The position numbers were made by a program, and so were the translations under genes. The notes under the pieces are model-generated. The model was not told the DNA's origin, ran no database searches, and saw only the letters and a program-made list of their open reading frames with translations. A DNA stretch of 64,000 bases, from NCBI RefSeq assembly GCF_949628265.1, contig NC_088790.1, positions 4,282,545 through 4,346,544 on the forward strand. Direction: 5' to 3'. The DNA is from Cloeon dipterum (taxonomy: Eukaryota; Arthropoda; Insecta; Ephemeroptera; Baetidae). Every line of letters starts with the position of its first letter. Position 1 is the stretch's first letter. Below are positions 13,690 to 25,560 of the stretch, in pieces.

Positions 13690-13880
13690 ATCAAAACAGG
13701 ATTTGATCTGAAAATCTCCGAAAAATGTCAATTTTTTTCAATTAAACCGCGCTTTGTGACAAGTGCCACTCCTTCTTTATTAACCTTCCTTGGAACCACG
13801 ACCCCATTTCAAAATTTCCGCGAGTTACGCCCTCTTTATGTAGGCGCTATTCACAGAGAATCCGGAAGACTTGATCTACA
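13690..13880 (-). repeat. Dispersed repeat family R1, copy 7 (inverted)
   Basis: On the minus strand it reads GGATTCTCTGTGAATAGCG, AGGGCGTAACTCGCGGAAAT, GAAATGGGGTCGTGG, AATAAAGAAGGAGTGGCAC and TTGTCACAAAGCGCG. It is one of the most complete copies. Confidence 0.7.
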
Positions 13881-15689
13881 ACTAAAAAAGCGCAAAATTT
13901 TCCAAGGTTACTGATGAAAACCGTTTATTTTTCGTTTTTTCTCTTTAAAATCAGTTACTTGGCAGATTGTTTTAAAAATAACTCCTATTTTTTAACCAGT
14001 AGTCGAAAAACACCGGCATTTTTCCGGAAAAGACCATGAAACACTGGTTAAAACCGGTGCAAAGGTGTGAAAAATGTCACAAAAATAGGAAAAATAGCTT
14101 TAAAAAATTCCAAATGATTCCCCCTTAAAATAAATGAAATATCTTAAATAAAACTGACTCGTGAAAAATTAAATTTTGTTTTATGAAACAGTGTAATTGA
14201 ATTAAAAATTTCATCATAATTTTCCGCTGAAATTATAAGCTGGAAAAACAGTGCCGATTAAAATCAGTTGGTAGAATTTCGTAACACTAACAAAAAATAT
14301 TGATTATATATTTGCCTATCCTTACCTAAATGTCAAGATGAAATTTTGTCTCAAACCCTTTCTCATGATATTTAAAATGAAATTTTCTAAAACATTGCCA
14401 GTTGTTTTGCCATTGATCAAATGTGTAAAAAAAAATTCGTCAATTTGCGCAATCAGTGGCGGTCAGATTTCCGGGCGAATCGCCGCGAGTGCAAGTGGCA
14501 GCAATTCCGCGTGTCTGTTTCTGTTGGTGGCTGCGTTGTCGTTCGCGAGGAGCGAATGAGGCAAGTGACGGACGGAGTGAAGGTCACTCGTGTGGGCCGC
14601 GTGGACGAGAGAGCGAGCGAGCGCCTAATATGGTGCCCGGAGAGCCCTCGCTCGCGCTTGCAACCTACACGCCCACCTTATTTGATTATTTATTATTTTT
14701 ATTATTTCGCTTCACTCGCCGGTGCATTTCACTTGAATGGGCGCCGGGTTTGCATCAGCGCTCGAGTGCGTTCAACCTGAAACTTTGCTCGTAAAATAAT
14801 ATAATGCCTCGGATTTGCGCAAGCTGAATAAAGCATCGGGTGACTTGCCGTCTTCTGTATAACTAGACTGCGATGATTAATTGGAATTGAAAGGGTTAAA
14901 AGAAGGACTGTCTGTGAAATTGTGTGTTTGCATTATTTTAATAAAAAAAAATACTAATAATTTTATTTTAAAAAAATTAAAATAGACCAATTGGATATTG
15001 CAAAAAGCAAATTAAATAAATAGTGTCCAAACTGCTATGCTCATTATGCCCAAAAATTTTTTGTAAGTCACAGTTCAAGGTCAAGAAATTTTGAGTTAAT
15101 ATTTTTTAAATATCGCATCCCGCTTATTTTTTTTTTTAAATTTAATAAGCCAAAATGTACCTCATTTAATAGAGAATGACATAAAAAAATAGGAATAAGT
15201 TTTTGTAATTTTTGAGAATATTTGCGAAGGTGAAAAGCGTGAAATTTTAGCCCCCAGGGAAGACGTTGAAATGCGGCTCGAGAATATTTGACTAGATTTT
15301 GGTCCACTTTGATCAAAGCTTGGTTCTTCGTAATTACTTTAGTCTTAATTGGGGTTGGAGACCTATTCCCTTTTCCTGAAGCCCCCGGAGGATAGATTTC
15401 AGGCGAATCCAACTGGCAATTTTGCAGTCGATCCATAGATTTTCATATTCTTCAGGAAATAAAATCTGGATTTCACTAGTGTAAAAATGATTTAAGATAT
15501 AAATCTAGTAAATTATATGATGTGAACAGATTAGGAATTAAAATCATACAACATATTTGATTCAAAATATTTTGCATTATCTTTTAATCCAGGATAGCGT
15601 CGAATTCAAGTTCCAATTTTACTCGTTTTCGCGTGGGAATTTATGGAATGATGCCCGGACTGGGACGGAATGGTGTCAGGGGACAAATT

Positions 15690-15895
15690 TTTCCCAGGAT
15701 GCATTTTAAATTTTTGAGACAAATCGGATCCAAAGTTTGGCGAGCATACTGTCTCCCCACTGAAAAACTACGATTTATTTCACAATTTAGTTTTTCCCCC
15801 TTAAAATTCGCACACCATTGGATATATCGCGACTAGAGAAATCGAAATCAATCGGAAAATCCTTGATAATTTGGCAAATCTGAAATTGAACTCTT
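15690..15895 (+). repeat. Dispersed repeat family R3, copy
   Basis: Contains AAATTTTTGAGACAAATCGG, ACGATTTATTTCACAATTTA, TTCGCACACCATTGGATATA, TCGCGACTAGAGAAATCG and ATCGGAAAATCC. It matches the 52,195 copy over nearly its whole length. Confidence 0.7.
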
Positions 15896-16542
15896 CTTTG
15901 GTCCCCGAGAGAAACTGTTGCTAAATTTCACAAACAATAGACTGAATGAACTACTTGCTATACAGTCAACAATGCAAAATTGTATTAATTTTGCTATCCC
16001 GTAAAGCTCTAATTAAAGTAATTTTCCTCAATTTTCTTAAATTAACATTTTATTTTTTGAAGTAAATTTAATATCATTGCAAAGTCACAGCCTTTTGTTA
16101 ACCAAACTGGCTCGCTACTAGTGTTCCCATCACACACGCTCTTTGAAGTCGCGAAAAAGGTTCATTCATTCATCTTGACGGTGACACACACACACTCACA
16201 CTTGCACCATAATGAAGTGCGCGCTTTCCCACGACGACAAAGGAAGAAAATCAGCCGCGTGTGTCCGTCCAGGAGGCACGTCTGCCACAAAGAAAGGAGG
16301 GTGAGCGGAGCAGCCTCGCCTAGAAATCCGTAACTCACTGCGAAGCAAGAGATTTCTCAAAATCGCTGAGCTATCCTTAAAAGCGCAAACCCGTTTTCGC
16401 CCGCCCATGTAAGGCAGCCGCGCGCGCTCTCCGCGCTCTCGCTATTAATTTGCCTCGAAAAAGGCCTTGCCAGATTTTCCGCGTCCCATGACCCAAATCC
16501 CCGAAATTCAATCGACTAAATTTGGCGAATTTCTGTTTCCAG

Positions 16543-19500
16543 ATCCTGCAAAACTTGGGCAAAGTAGACAGAACCGCGGACGAGATCTTCGACGAGCACC
16601 TCCAGAATTTCAACAAGCAGCAGGCCCAAACCTCGCGCCTCCAGAAGGAGTTCAACAATTACATCCGCTGCATCAGAGGTATGCAATCTATGCAACTTCC
16701 GTCGCTCGCCAAGGAAAGTTGGCCTGCATCGGCATCCGCGTGGAAAATTGCAAATTGTCTCTCAGATTTGATGCTTTTGAAGCGCTGCCTATAATTATTT
16801 TAGTCTTTTCTCATACCCGCAAAGAATAGCCAATTGTTTCATGCCCTGTAAGTGCTAAAATTGTATTGGAAAGTGAATTAAATGCAGCAGAAAATTGTTG
16901 ATATTAATTATTATAAATTTTTCAGCTGCCCAAGTCGCGAGCAAATCCTTGTGGGACGCCGTTTCAGATGTGTACGAGACTTCTTGGCAGGGTAGAGATG
17001 TCGTCCTGCAAGACACTCAAGCGTTGGACGTCTTGTGGCAGGACTACAGTCACAAGCTGGCAGACCAAGTGCTCATCCCTCTCAACACGTACCAAGCACA
17101 GTTCCCAGAGACCAAGGTATTTTATTTTAATTATGATCAAGTAAAAACTAAAGTTTAACATCGATTACAGTTTTATACAATTTATTGATTTATTTTTAAT
17201 AATTTGTATTTTATTTTTGTTTGCTCAGAAAATGGCTTTCTTGCTATAGGATTGAAATAATATAATAATGCAAAACTATTTACGGGAATTTTTAAAAGTT
17301 GAGGGATGGAATTTTGCCGCTGCATGTGCACGAAGGAATATAAATTATTAATAAATTGAGTGAAATATTTTTTTGTTCTACAAAGATATATAAAATATAC
17401 CTAATAGTGATAAAAGAGTTTTTGGGCAGTGGTTGGATACGGCTTGACCTGAGTTCAAATGTTGTTTATTAAATTAAGTTAATATTTCATATTTAATAAA
17501 TAGAATATTATGAATGAAGAAAATGGCACGTTTTATCAGCTTTCGGAATATGTTTTTGAACATAATTTTTATAATTTTACTAACATTAAGTGACCCCAAT
17601 GTAAAGAGCCAAAAACAACAAATCAATCGATTCGTCTCATGTAGGGAAATTTATAATTATACCCAAAAAGCTACCACGATTGAATGAAAATTGGAGTTTT
17701 AAATTTTTCGAAAATAGTATTCAAAAATTGTTCTGTTAGTATATTTTACTATACAAATTTTTAGTCTTCCTCACTTCCATTTAACTTTTGACATTTTGTT
17801 TTCCCTTTCACGTCATCATTCATCTTAGTATTCAAGTCGAAAGCAAATTTCGTTGCTGCGTGCTGAAACGAATCCTCTGCTTTTAGATATAAATAGCATG
17901 TAGTATTCTCCCCATATACGGTCTTCCCTTCAGCAAAGCAGCCTTGCTCTTTCTCCATTTCAATCGAAATCTGCTTGGAATCACAGATATCACAAAGCAA
18001 CTTTCTACGATTCCCGAGATGCGTGGTTTATTCACGATACCACACATACATTTCTGTCCCAGATCTTACCTTTAGCATCGCTCTCACGATAGTAATTTCC
18101 CCAATTCCAAATTTCGTGCTCAATGAATTGTATCGGTTAAAAATTTAAATTAATCACGAAACTGCAGCCGAATTTACAATTATTTCGCCTCGTTTTATAG
18201 TCTACTAGAATGAACCAGGAAAGCTTGAGAGCCCCTTTAAAATGAAATGCTATTTAAAAAATATAATTGAACTCCGTGGAAGATACTTTTAGTTTAAAAG
18301 TTATTGTTTCAACCCTCTTAATTTATTGGATATGCAATTGGCTTCTGAAACAAGGGAATACCTAAACCCTCGAATTTATATAATCTGTTTTTTAACTGGA
18401 TATATAAATTAAAAAACATTATTAAGGGAAAATCCATGTAGTATGAATATGTAAAAACTGGTTTTACCCAGAACTCTACTCACACGAAATGCTCACAGTG
18501 TGAAATAGTGAAATTTTGAGAGGAAAAAAATTAAAAATCCGGCCTCGGAGCAGTTCTTTTTGCCTCTAAAACAAATTCATTCGACAGAGAATTCTGAATC
18601 AGAGTTCGTTGAAAACGTCCAACTGCACTCCTGGCCGATGAAAAATAAAGAAGAGGGAACAACTGAGTAAATCTTGTCACTCCCCTATAATTTAACCCTC
18701 TGTCACAAAAATTCGCAAGCCATCCTTTTTATTAAAAAAGCTATTTAAAAATTCTGCTTCTTCTAGTGGGAAATTCCATGCACCTTTCTAACGGCTGCAA
18801 CTGCTGCCTTATCAACTAACAACTTGGCTAATGCTTAGTTTTCCTCTTTTGCAGAAAAAAATCGACAAGCGAGGCCGCAAGCTGGTCGACTTCGACAAGG
18901 AGAGACACAATTTGCAGGGGTTACAGAATTCGAATCAGGGCAAGCAGCGCAACGAAGCCCGCCTGGGCAAGGCCAAAGAGAACCTGGACGAGGCGCGCAG
19001 GACGTACGAAATTCTCAACTCCGAATTGCACGACGAACTTCCCGCGCTCTACGACTCCAGGGTGCTCTTCATTGTAACCCACCTGCAGACGCTCTTCGCC
19101 TCCGAGCACCTTTTCCACACGGAGACTGCAAAGGTGTGTTTTTGCCATTCAATTTTCAGGACTGCTGGAATTCACAAAATCATGAATTTCCATTGTGGGA
19201 ACAATATCAAACTGTCAAAAAATGCCAACTTTTTTAAATTAAAAATTCGATAAAATTAATATAATTTTTCAAATTGAAGTATTCTTGTGAAGGGCGCCTT
19301 TTGGATTTTTCCAATTATGAGACAAAATGCTGCCCCTAGTGTGTATAGTATTTCCAGATTTTATTTTGGGGTGGAGGAACCTAAAGTTTTCAAGACACGC
19401 GAGGGACAAAGAATGAAAAACGGATTTTTGGGTTTCTGTAAAAGGGGAAAAAAATCAAAATTGCAATATCGGCTGATTTTAAGCCTCAGACCATGCTATG

Positions 19501-22500
19501 GGCCACCCCTGAGGTCAGATAAGACCTTCAGAACTGATAAATAAATCAAAACCTCGCGTCAGGGTAGCCCTTGAGGAATCGATATCATTTAATTTACATA
19601 ATGTCACTTTAACGACGCCTGAAAGGCTTTGTATTGGTTCAGTCTGAAAGATTTGCACACCATTGGAATGGAAAAGTCAAGAGCTTTCAGAATATGTATG
19701 ATTTGACCCTTTAGAAGCCTTCAGGAGGTTCAGGGACGAGATATTAGGCACATCAGGGCCTTTCCTGAGCACTCCATCAAATCTTAACTCTGACGAAGCC
19801 TTTTATTATTAATTATTTCAATAATGCGAGAAAAATCAGTGTTTAAACAACTACCGAGACATTCTCAAGTTAATAATTTATGTTTTTCGCACACAGCTTT
19901 TCACAGAGCTCGAGTCAGTCGCTGACAAGTTGGCCACAGACTGCCAGCGTGGAGCTTACACTCTCAGGAAGAGCACAACCATCAACAGCAACGCAGCTTC
20001 TCCAAAGTCTCCTATTTCCAGCAACTCAACCAAGTAAATTTAAATAATTTCATTCAATCTAGAACTAAATTTAATTTAATTTTTTCAGTGGCAATGCCAG
20101 TCTTCCTGCGTCTCCTGCATCAGGTGAGATTTTGTGGCCGGAGCTACAGCCAAGGAAAAACAAACGAATGCTCTCCCTTACAATACTAGTCCAAGAGTTA
20201 ATTGCACTCTTTCTTATAGTTGATTGTGATGTGGAGTGGTTCTAGAAATTAGCAGTGATTAACAGTGTGTTCTTAAAAACTTTTGTGAGCTAAATTTAAC
20301 AAACTTCGGTCTAAATTGGTAGGGTTTTTAGTGGGGAGAGACGATTTTCCTTGATGTAGCTCCATTTCAATTACACCCTCATCTGTACATTTCATTTCAT
20401 GTAAAGAAAAGAATCAAGGAAAATCGTCCTTTCATGTTATTTGTTTCAGTTGCAAGCAAAATTTTCTCACATTATTTGACAAAAAAATATGGTTACTTTC
20501 GACCAGAGATTTTAAATAGACAAATGGTCAGACATCTATTTCCTCCCTAAGGAAAAAATGATTATTTTCTGCTATTGAATCGATTGTTTGGTGACTGAAT
20601 AGAGTGGGTATATCGATTTATCCTCGTGGAAACGCTTGAAGTTGATTTAATTGCGGATGGAAACACGCAAATCTGAGATAGCATCCTCGACGCTGATTGG
20701 CTGATGCAAGGGGCATATCAGTAACTCCCGTGGTTGCCGTGTTGCGTCAGCCAATCAGTGACGATTGTGAGCCAATAATTATCTGATTCGCGTGATTTCA
20801 TTTGCAATTTAACCAAATTTTGATTTGTTTCCGCGAGGATAAATCGATATAATATCTCTTCAGCTGAAAGTAGAGACCAAAAAATCGGTTTCCCGCTCAT
20901 CTGAAGCAGAATGGGAAGAGATGTAGGGTCCTAATTGGAAGCCCAGAGACTCTATTTAATATCTCTACTTCCGACTAAATGATCGTTTTCCCTTTCTCAA
21001 AGGCGAATTCCCTGTAATGAAGTGACCAAAGCTGGATCTACTTTGCTTGGCGGAGGACTGCGGAAGTTCTGATTGGCCGGCGATGGTATATCGTATTTTT
21101 CAACCAATCAGAACGTCCGTGATCCTCCGCCGCGGGAAATAGATCGTTTTTTGACGCATACCTCGCCTTCTATTAAAGGATTTTATCATCTGGATGAAAG
21201 TAAACATGCATATTTTGGTCAAATGATGCGCCATTCTTGTAAGCAAAACTGGCATGAAATTAAATTAAAAATTACACACACAAATTCTCCCCAAAGTCGA
21301 AGCAATAGTGCACGTGGTTGCGTGGCCTGAACGTGTTTTTCTCTGTTGTCACTTTGCAGAAAAGAACGTGAGTGGTGTAGTGGCGATGAACAGCGCGAAT
21401 TTCAACGACTCCTCCGCCGCCACCACCACCCCTAACGGTAACGCTAAACAGCCCTCGTCCCTGTCCCCACCCACCACGCCGCCGTCGAGTCCCCCGACGG
21501 CCTCCGCCATGGTCAACAACTCCTCCCTCACCAACACCACCACCACGGTGACCGCCTCGAGTCCTCCCCCTCCCCCCATGCCCACGACTAACAACGCGAC
21601 GGCCGCCAATAAAAATAGCAACAACCCCGAGGAACTGTATGATATTCCAGTCGGTGAGTACTCTTTTTCGCACAAATGTGGCCACCCTCAAACACACACG
21701 CACACGCCTTTGTCAAAATCTTTCTGTGATAATTGAATAATCCTAAACATTTTCCTGTGGTTTGTGTCCTAAACGTTTAAACAATAAAGCGTAAATTATA
21801 ACCAACTCACATGGAAAGTCCGCTCTTGTGCTTTTTATAGGATTCGTGTCGCCTGTTGGGATTTAAGCGTTTTACGGAGCTTCAAAACAATACTTCGAAA
21901 TTAATTATTTAAAAATATTTTAGCTCAAATAATGAGTTTGATCAAAGAATATATTAGATGAACGAAATCGATCTATGGGTAATTTTAGACTTTCCGGAAC
22001 AATAATTTATTTTAACAAAAGGTTTGATCTGGGCTCTCTATCTATTAAAACACTTGCGTTAATAGAGCAAGGAATAAAAAATATTCTAAAAGCTTATGTA
22101 ACGCTTTGTTTAAAAATCGGCCAAATCTATCTATCATTTTTAGTAAGTTATATAATTAATTGAAAGTAAGAGACATTAAAATATTTTTTATTCGACAGAT
22201 AAGCAATCCTAGAAAATTGAAATAAATTATTTCAAGCCATTAAAAACTATTCACGGCTTTAATTTGTAACAACAATGAATTATAACAGGAAAAGAAATAT
22301 AAAATCGGTAATTTAAAAATCAAATGAAGGGCCAGCGTTTTTTGAAATTTTCGGAATTAAGTGCCCTTTGCGACGTACCATGGTATTTTTTTTAACAAAA
22401 TTATCCTTTTAAAATCTCCCAGGAAAATAATACCCTTTTAATTTTATTTTAGCAACCTGTGTTCTAATAGTTCTACAGTTTAAAAGCTGAAAAATGGCAA

Positions 22501-23750
22501 AAATGCAGAAAAAACCTTAAGAATATATTTAAAAACAGATAGTGGTTGCTATTTTGCTCAGGGTTCTAATTTTAAAATCTATTCAAATTTAAGAAATTGT
22601 GTTTTAAGGTGTAAATGGTTTTTTTCCAGAGCTGAATTTCAGTTCAAAATGAAGGATGCCAAAAATTCGCCTTATTTAAGGGCGAAAATAAGTCTGGATT
22701 TGAATTCGAAATGGTGAAATATCTATGAAATGACACCAATGCCATGTACCAAGCAAATTAACACGAGCCCAAAAATCCACCCCGCAGGGGTGAGTTCCAA
22801 ACCCTAATCGCGGCCTATAAATTTTTTTAAATTACTCATGACGCGAAATCCGGGCAAAACTTCGCTCATTGTGTGACATTTAGAACTTCAAAGGCCTCGA
22901 TAAAGAACTCGGGGTTTGTTTTCTGGCCTTGTAATTCAACTTGTTCAAAACATGACGATCTTGGGTATCGTTTCTTATGTTGCATGCCATCATGGACTCA
23001 AATCTGAGCTTATTTTTCCTTTATCTGAACCGTTTTTTTAGTTTGCAAACAGTTTCCCCCAATTTTATTGTCTACTGATCGATTCGTCTCGTCGCTTACA
23101 AAAAATCAAGGACTTTTACTTCTTCAAGGCTCAAATAATATATCAAAAAAGTATGGTAGCAGACTTTCCTTGTCAGTGTTTAACTTTAAATAAAAAACAT
23201 AGTATACTGGCTGGTTTCAGGTGAGCACTTTTGTTTCTGGGCTGAGGAGTTAGATTTTAGTTGTCCTCTGGTAGCAGACCCTAAACAATTATGCTCGTCC
23301 GATGGCTGGGCTTACTTTTGATATCCACCTGTGCTGTGCGGAAATTGAATGCAACAATGTTTTTGTTCGTGGTTTGCAGGAGCCACTACTGAAAATCTGC
23401 CACCTGGTGTGCTTTACCGAGTAAAGGCCACATACAAATACAGCAGAGAGGACGTTGACGAGCTGTCCTTCGAGGTTGGAGAAATCATGCGAGTTGTCGA
23501 GTACGAAGACCCTGAGGAACAGGTGCGTTCGTTTATTTTTTTTTCTTATTTTTTGAACTCCTTGATGCATCTTGGAGAATGAACCCGTTTTTTCCTGCCA
23601 GACTTTTTATTGTAAATAATATAAAAACATTTTACGCAAATCTTACGGTTTTCCGCATTTATTTTTCAGGAGGAGGGTTGGCTGATGGGTATTAAGGAAG
23701 GCACCGGCGAGAAAGGCATGTTCCCCGCCAACTTCACGCGTCCGATCTAA
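16543..23750 (+). CDS. Amph: Amphiphysin (BAR and SH3 domains), 5' end missing
   Basis: Membrane-curving adaptor. The BAR dimer bends membranes; in insects it mainly organises muscle T-tubules and membrane domains. Exons: 16,543-16,678; 16,926-17,116; 18,855-19,133; 19,897-20,033; 20,089-20,123; 21,360-21,653; 23,380-23,522; 23,670-23,750. They give 431 residues in one frame with consistent phases. The first four exons encode the BAR domain; LNSELHDELPALYDSR in exon 3 is a family hallmark. A linker of about 150 residues follows, rich in Thr, Asn, Pro and Ser. The last two exons encode the C-terminal SH3 domain (ATYKYSREDVDELSFEVGE, then GWLMG and GMFPANF). I see no clathrin- or AP2-binding motifs in the linker, as in fly amphiphysin. 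The N-terminal amphipathic helix exon is not in view. Confidence 0.93.
17117..18854. other. Amphiphysin intron holding a minus-strand open frame
   Basis: A 1.74 kb intron, mostly AT-rich. Its only notable content is an open frame of about 79 codons on the minus strand (17,761-18,003). It has five cysteines and a less AT-biased composition than its surroundings. It has no ATG at its start, and no splice model I tried joins it to the possible upstream fragment at about 18,070-18,120. It may be a gene relic; I do not recognise it. Confidence 0.3.
20600..20862. repeat. Long imperfect palindrome (foldback element) in amphiphysin intron
   Basis: The outer arm TATCGATTTATCCTCGTGGA at about 20,611 recurs inverted at about 20,826-20,850. 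Inner blocks GATTGGCTGATGC and GCGTCAGCCAATC also pair. The arms are about 130 nt with a short centre. The structure fits a miniature inverted-repeat element. No coding frame. Confidence 0.65.
21030..21155. repeat. Palindrome with CCAATCAG core, second foldback element
   Basis: GGCGGAGGACTGCGGAAGTT followed by CTGATTGG pairs with CCAATCAGAACGTCCG followed by TGATCCTCCGCCGCGGG. A close relative of the right arm, in reverse orientation, lies at 54,240-54,290, so this is a dispersed element and not a local hairpin. Confidence 0.6.
22680..23035. repeat. Foldback repeat family R2, full copy in amphiphysin intron
   Basis: The left arm carries TCTGGATTTGAATT, ATGAAATGACACCAA, GCAAATTAACACGAGCCCAA and CCCCGCAGGGGTGAGTTCC. 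The right arm carries the inverse (CTCGGGGTTTG, AAACATGACGATCTTGG, ATCGTTTCTTATG, GACTCAAATCTGAG). Arms of about 110-130 nt flank a centre of about 120 nt. Confidence 0.65.
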
Positions 23751-25560
23751 GCAGTAGCAGAGGCACCGCGCGCGCGCGACTAGCAGCAGCAACCCATCAA
23801 AATAAATAAACGAGAGAGAATTCAGCCGAGTGGATTCGGATTTCTGCGACATCATCCATTGCTCACGATACAAAAGCGTTACCTTGTTGAACCATGAGTG
23901 CCTGTTGAGACGTAAATCATGTAAACCCCTGCCACGACAGAGAGAAAGACTCTTTCTTCGCAGGGCTTGTCTGTTTCTCATTCAAAGATAATAATTGCCA
24001 AAATTGTTATTAGCAGTGTAGAGTGCATATCCTGAACAAGAAAAGAATCATTTCTAATTGATTGACAGATTTCCCCAAAGTATTTTTTTCTTATAAAAAC
24101 TCTATTTTAAACTTTACCTAATTACAGTACTGTGTTTTTTTTATTTAAATTAAAAAAAGGCTTTTAATTTGATCAAGAATTTTTTTTAATGTTCAGACAT
24201 GTTAAAAGTCGGTAAAACCCGTCTAAAAATGTGCTTAATCTGTCTGAAAATAGTGAAAAATTGACATAAATCCCAAAATGTTTGGAAATGCACTCACTCC
24301 AGCAGTCAATTAAAATTTTTTTGCGTCTTGGCAATGTTTGTCTTTCGATGTGGGTGTATCTTTTGTTGATTAATGAATTAATTACTCCGCCCGCAGTGCT
24401 TGTACATTTACACCATATATATATTCGCGAAAAAGGGAGGCAGCAGAAATATTTGCGGATTTTTTTAGCAGCAGTTGGCCGCAAGTTTTGTCTTTTTTTA
24501 AATTATTATACACACACACGTGGGACTGCCGGATGAACCCGCCAGAAAATGCCACCAATTGAATTCCTAGTCGAGATTTTCAGCTCTTTTTGTCAGTTTC
24601 AAGCAGCAGCTCTTCCCTCATCAAGTGCCAGAGAGAGAATCTGGACCAAAAGTGCCAGAATAGAATTCCTCCCCTCACTAATTTATTGAAAAATGGTGCA
24701 AATCAAGGAAAATCTGTCCAGACAGAGGAATATTTTAATGCTTAACACAATTTTCCTCTCGATAGCATATTCTATTTTTGTTGGTGGATGGGTGGGTGGT
24801 TAAAACAAAAGACCTGCTCCAGGGTTTTGAAGATTAACACATTAATGACAAATTAAAAGAATAAAAAATCGAAGGCCTTGCAAGTGTAGCTGTTGAAAGA
24901 AATCAACTCAAATGTGAATCTTAGTCTGATGATTATCCTGAGCCACAAAACATGGCCGGTTTGCGAAATGTTGATATAAATCTATTATACATACTCGAAA
25001 CATGAGATGCTTACTTAGTTGATGGAATGTTTAATGATTACTTGTAAATAAATATATTATATATATATAAAAACTCACCGAATCTGCAACTCACGGAGAA
25101 TTTTGTACAGTGCGCTGCTCCGCCATATTTTATTTTAGCCGTCGATTCAAGTTTGCGACTGAAGTGAGGATGATAGAATATATAATTAATTGTTGTTGTG
25201 CATGATTACCCCCGTCTTGAAATTCCCTCATCTCCGCCAGTGCAATAATGTTTTTAGCATTTTTTTTTTAACACACGCGTCTCTTTCTCGATCGAGGTCA
25301 TTTAATAGTTTGTAGTGAAATTGCGTCCGAGCTAGAGATTTGTCAGCAGCAGCAGCAGTCTTCCTTTCTCACTCTGTCTCTGTTAATTATTTTGTGCGCT
25401 CCACTCATACATGTCTCTTTAATTTTGCAGAATGCATTCAAGAAAAGAACTCACAAAAAACTCTCTGAATATCATGTACAGTTTTTACAACAATTTGAAA
25501 TAAAACTGACAAAACACCAAACTAAATCAATGCTCCGTTTATTTATTGGTTTCCTCCTTT
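23751..25560 (+). other. Amphiphysin 3' untranslated region and downstream DNA
   Basis: There are no coding exons after the TAA at 23,748-23,750. Possible poly(A) signals AATAAA occur at 23,801-23,806, near 25,047 and at 25,499-25,504. I cannot tell which is used. The stretch is AT-rich with a (CAG)n run near 25,348. Confidence 0.45.

Larger units (their letters stand above)
1..16542. other. Non-coding stretch upstream of amphiphysin exon 2 (probable intron 1)
   Basis: I see no convincing coding exon here. The open frames are short, AT-biased and resemble no known family. The next exon downstream begins in phase 0 at the usual splice site before the Ile-Leu-Gln-Asn-Leu-Gly-Lys segment of the amphiphysin BAR domain. 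A short exon coding about 22-25 N-terminal residues must therefore lie upstream, and I searched this stretch for it without success. The stretch contains dispersed repeats (listed separately), a (GCTT)n tract near 987-1,010, and GC-richer patches near 14,450-14,790 and 16,185-16,470 that could be regulatory. Calling it intron 1 rather than intergenic DNA is an inference. Confidence 0.55.

Noticed and set aside
21272..21703. Minus-strand frames of 143 and 108 codons
   Set aside because: Antisense of the low-complexity amphiphysin linker exon.
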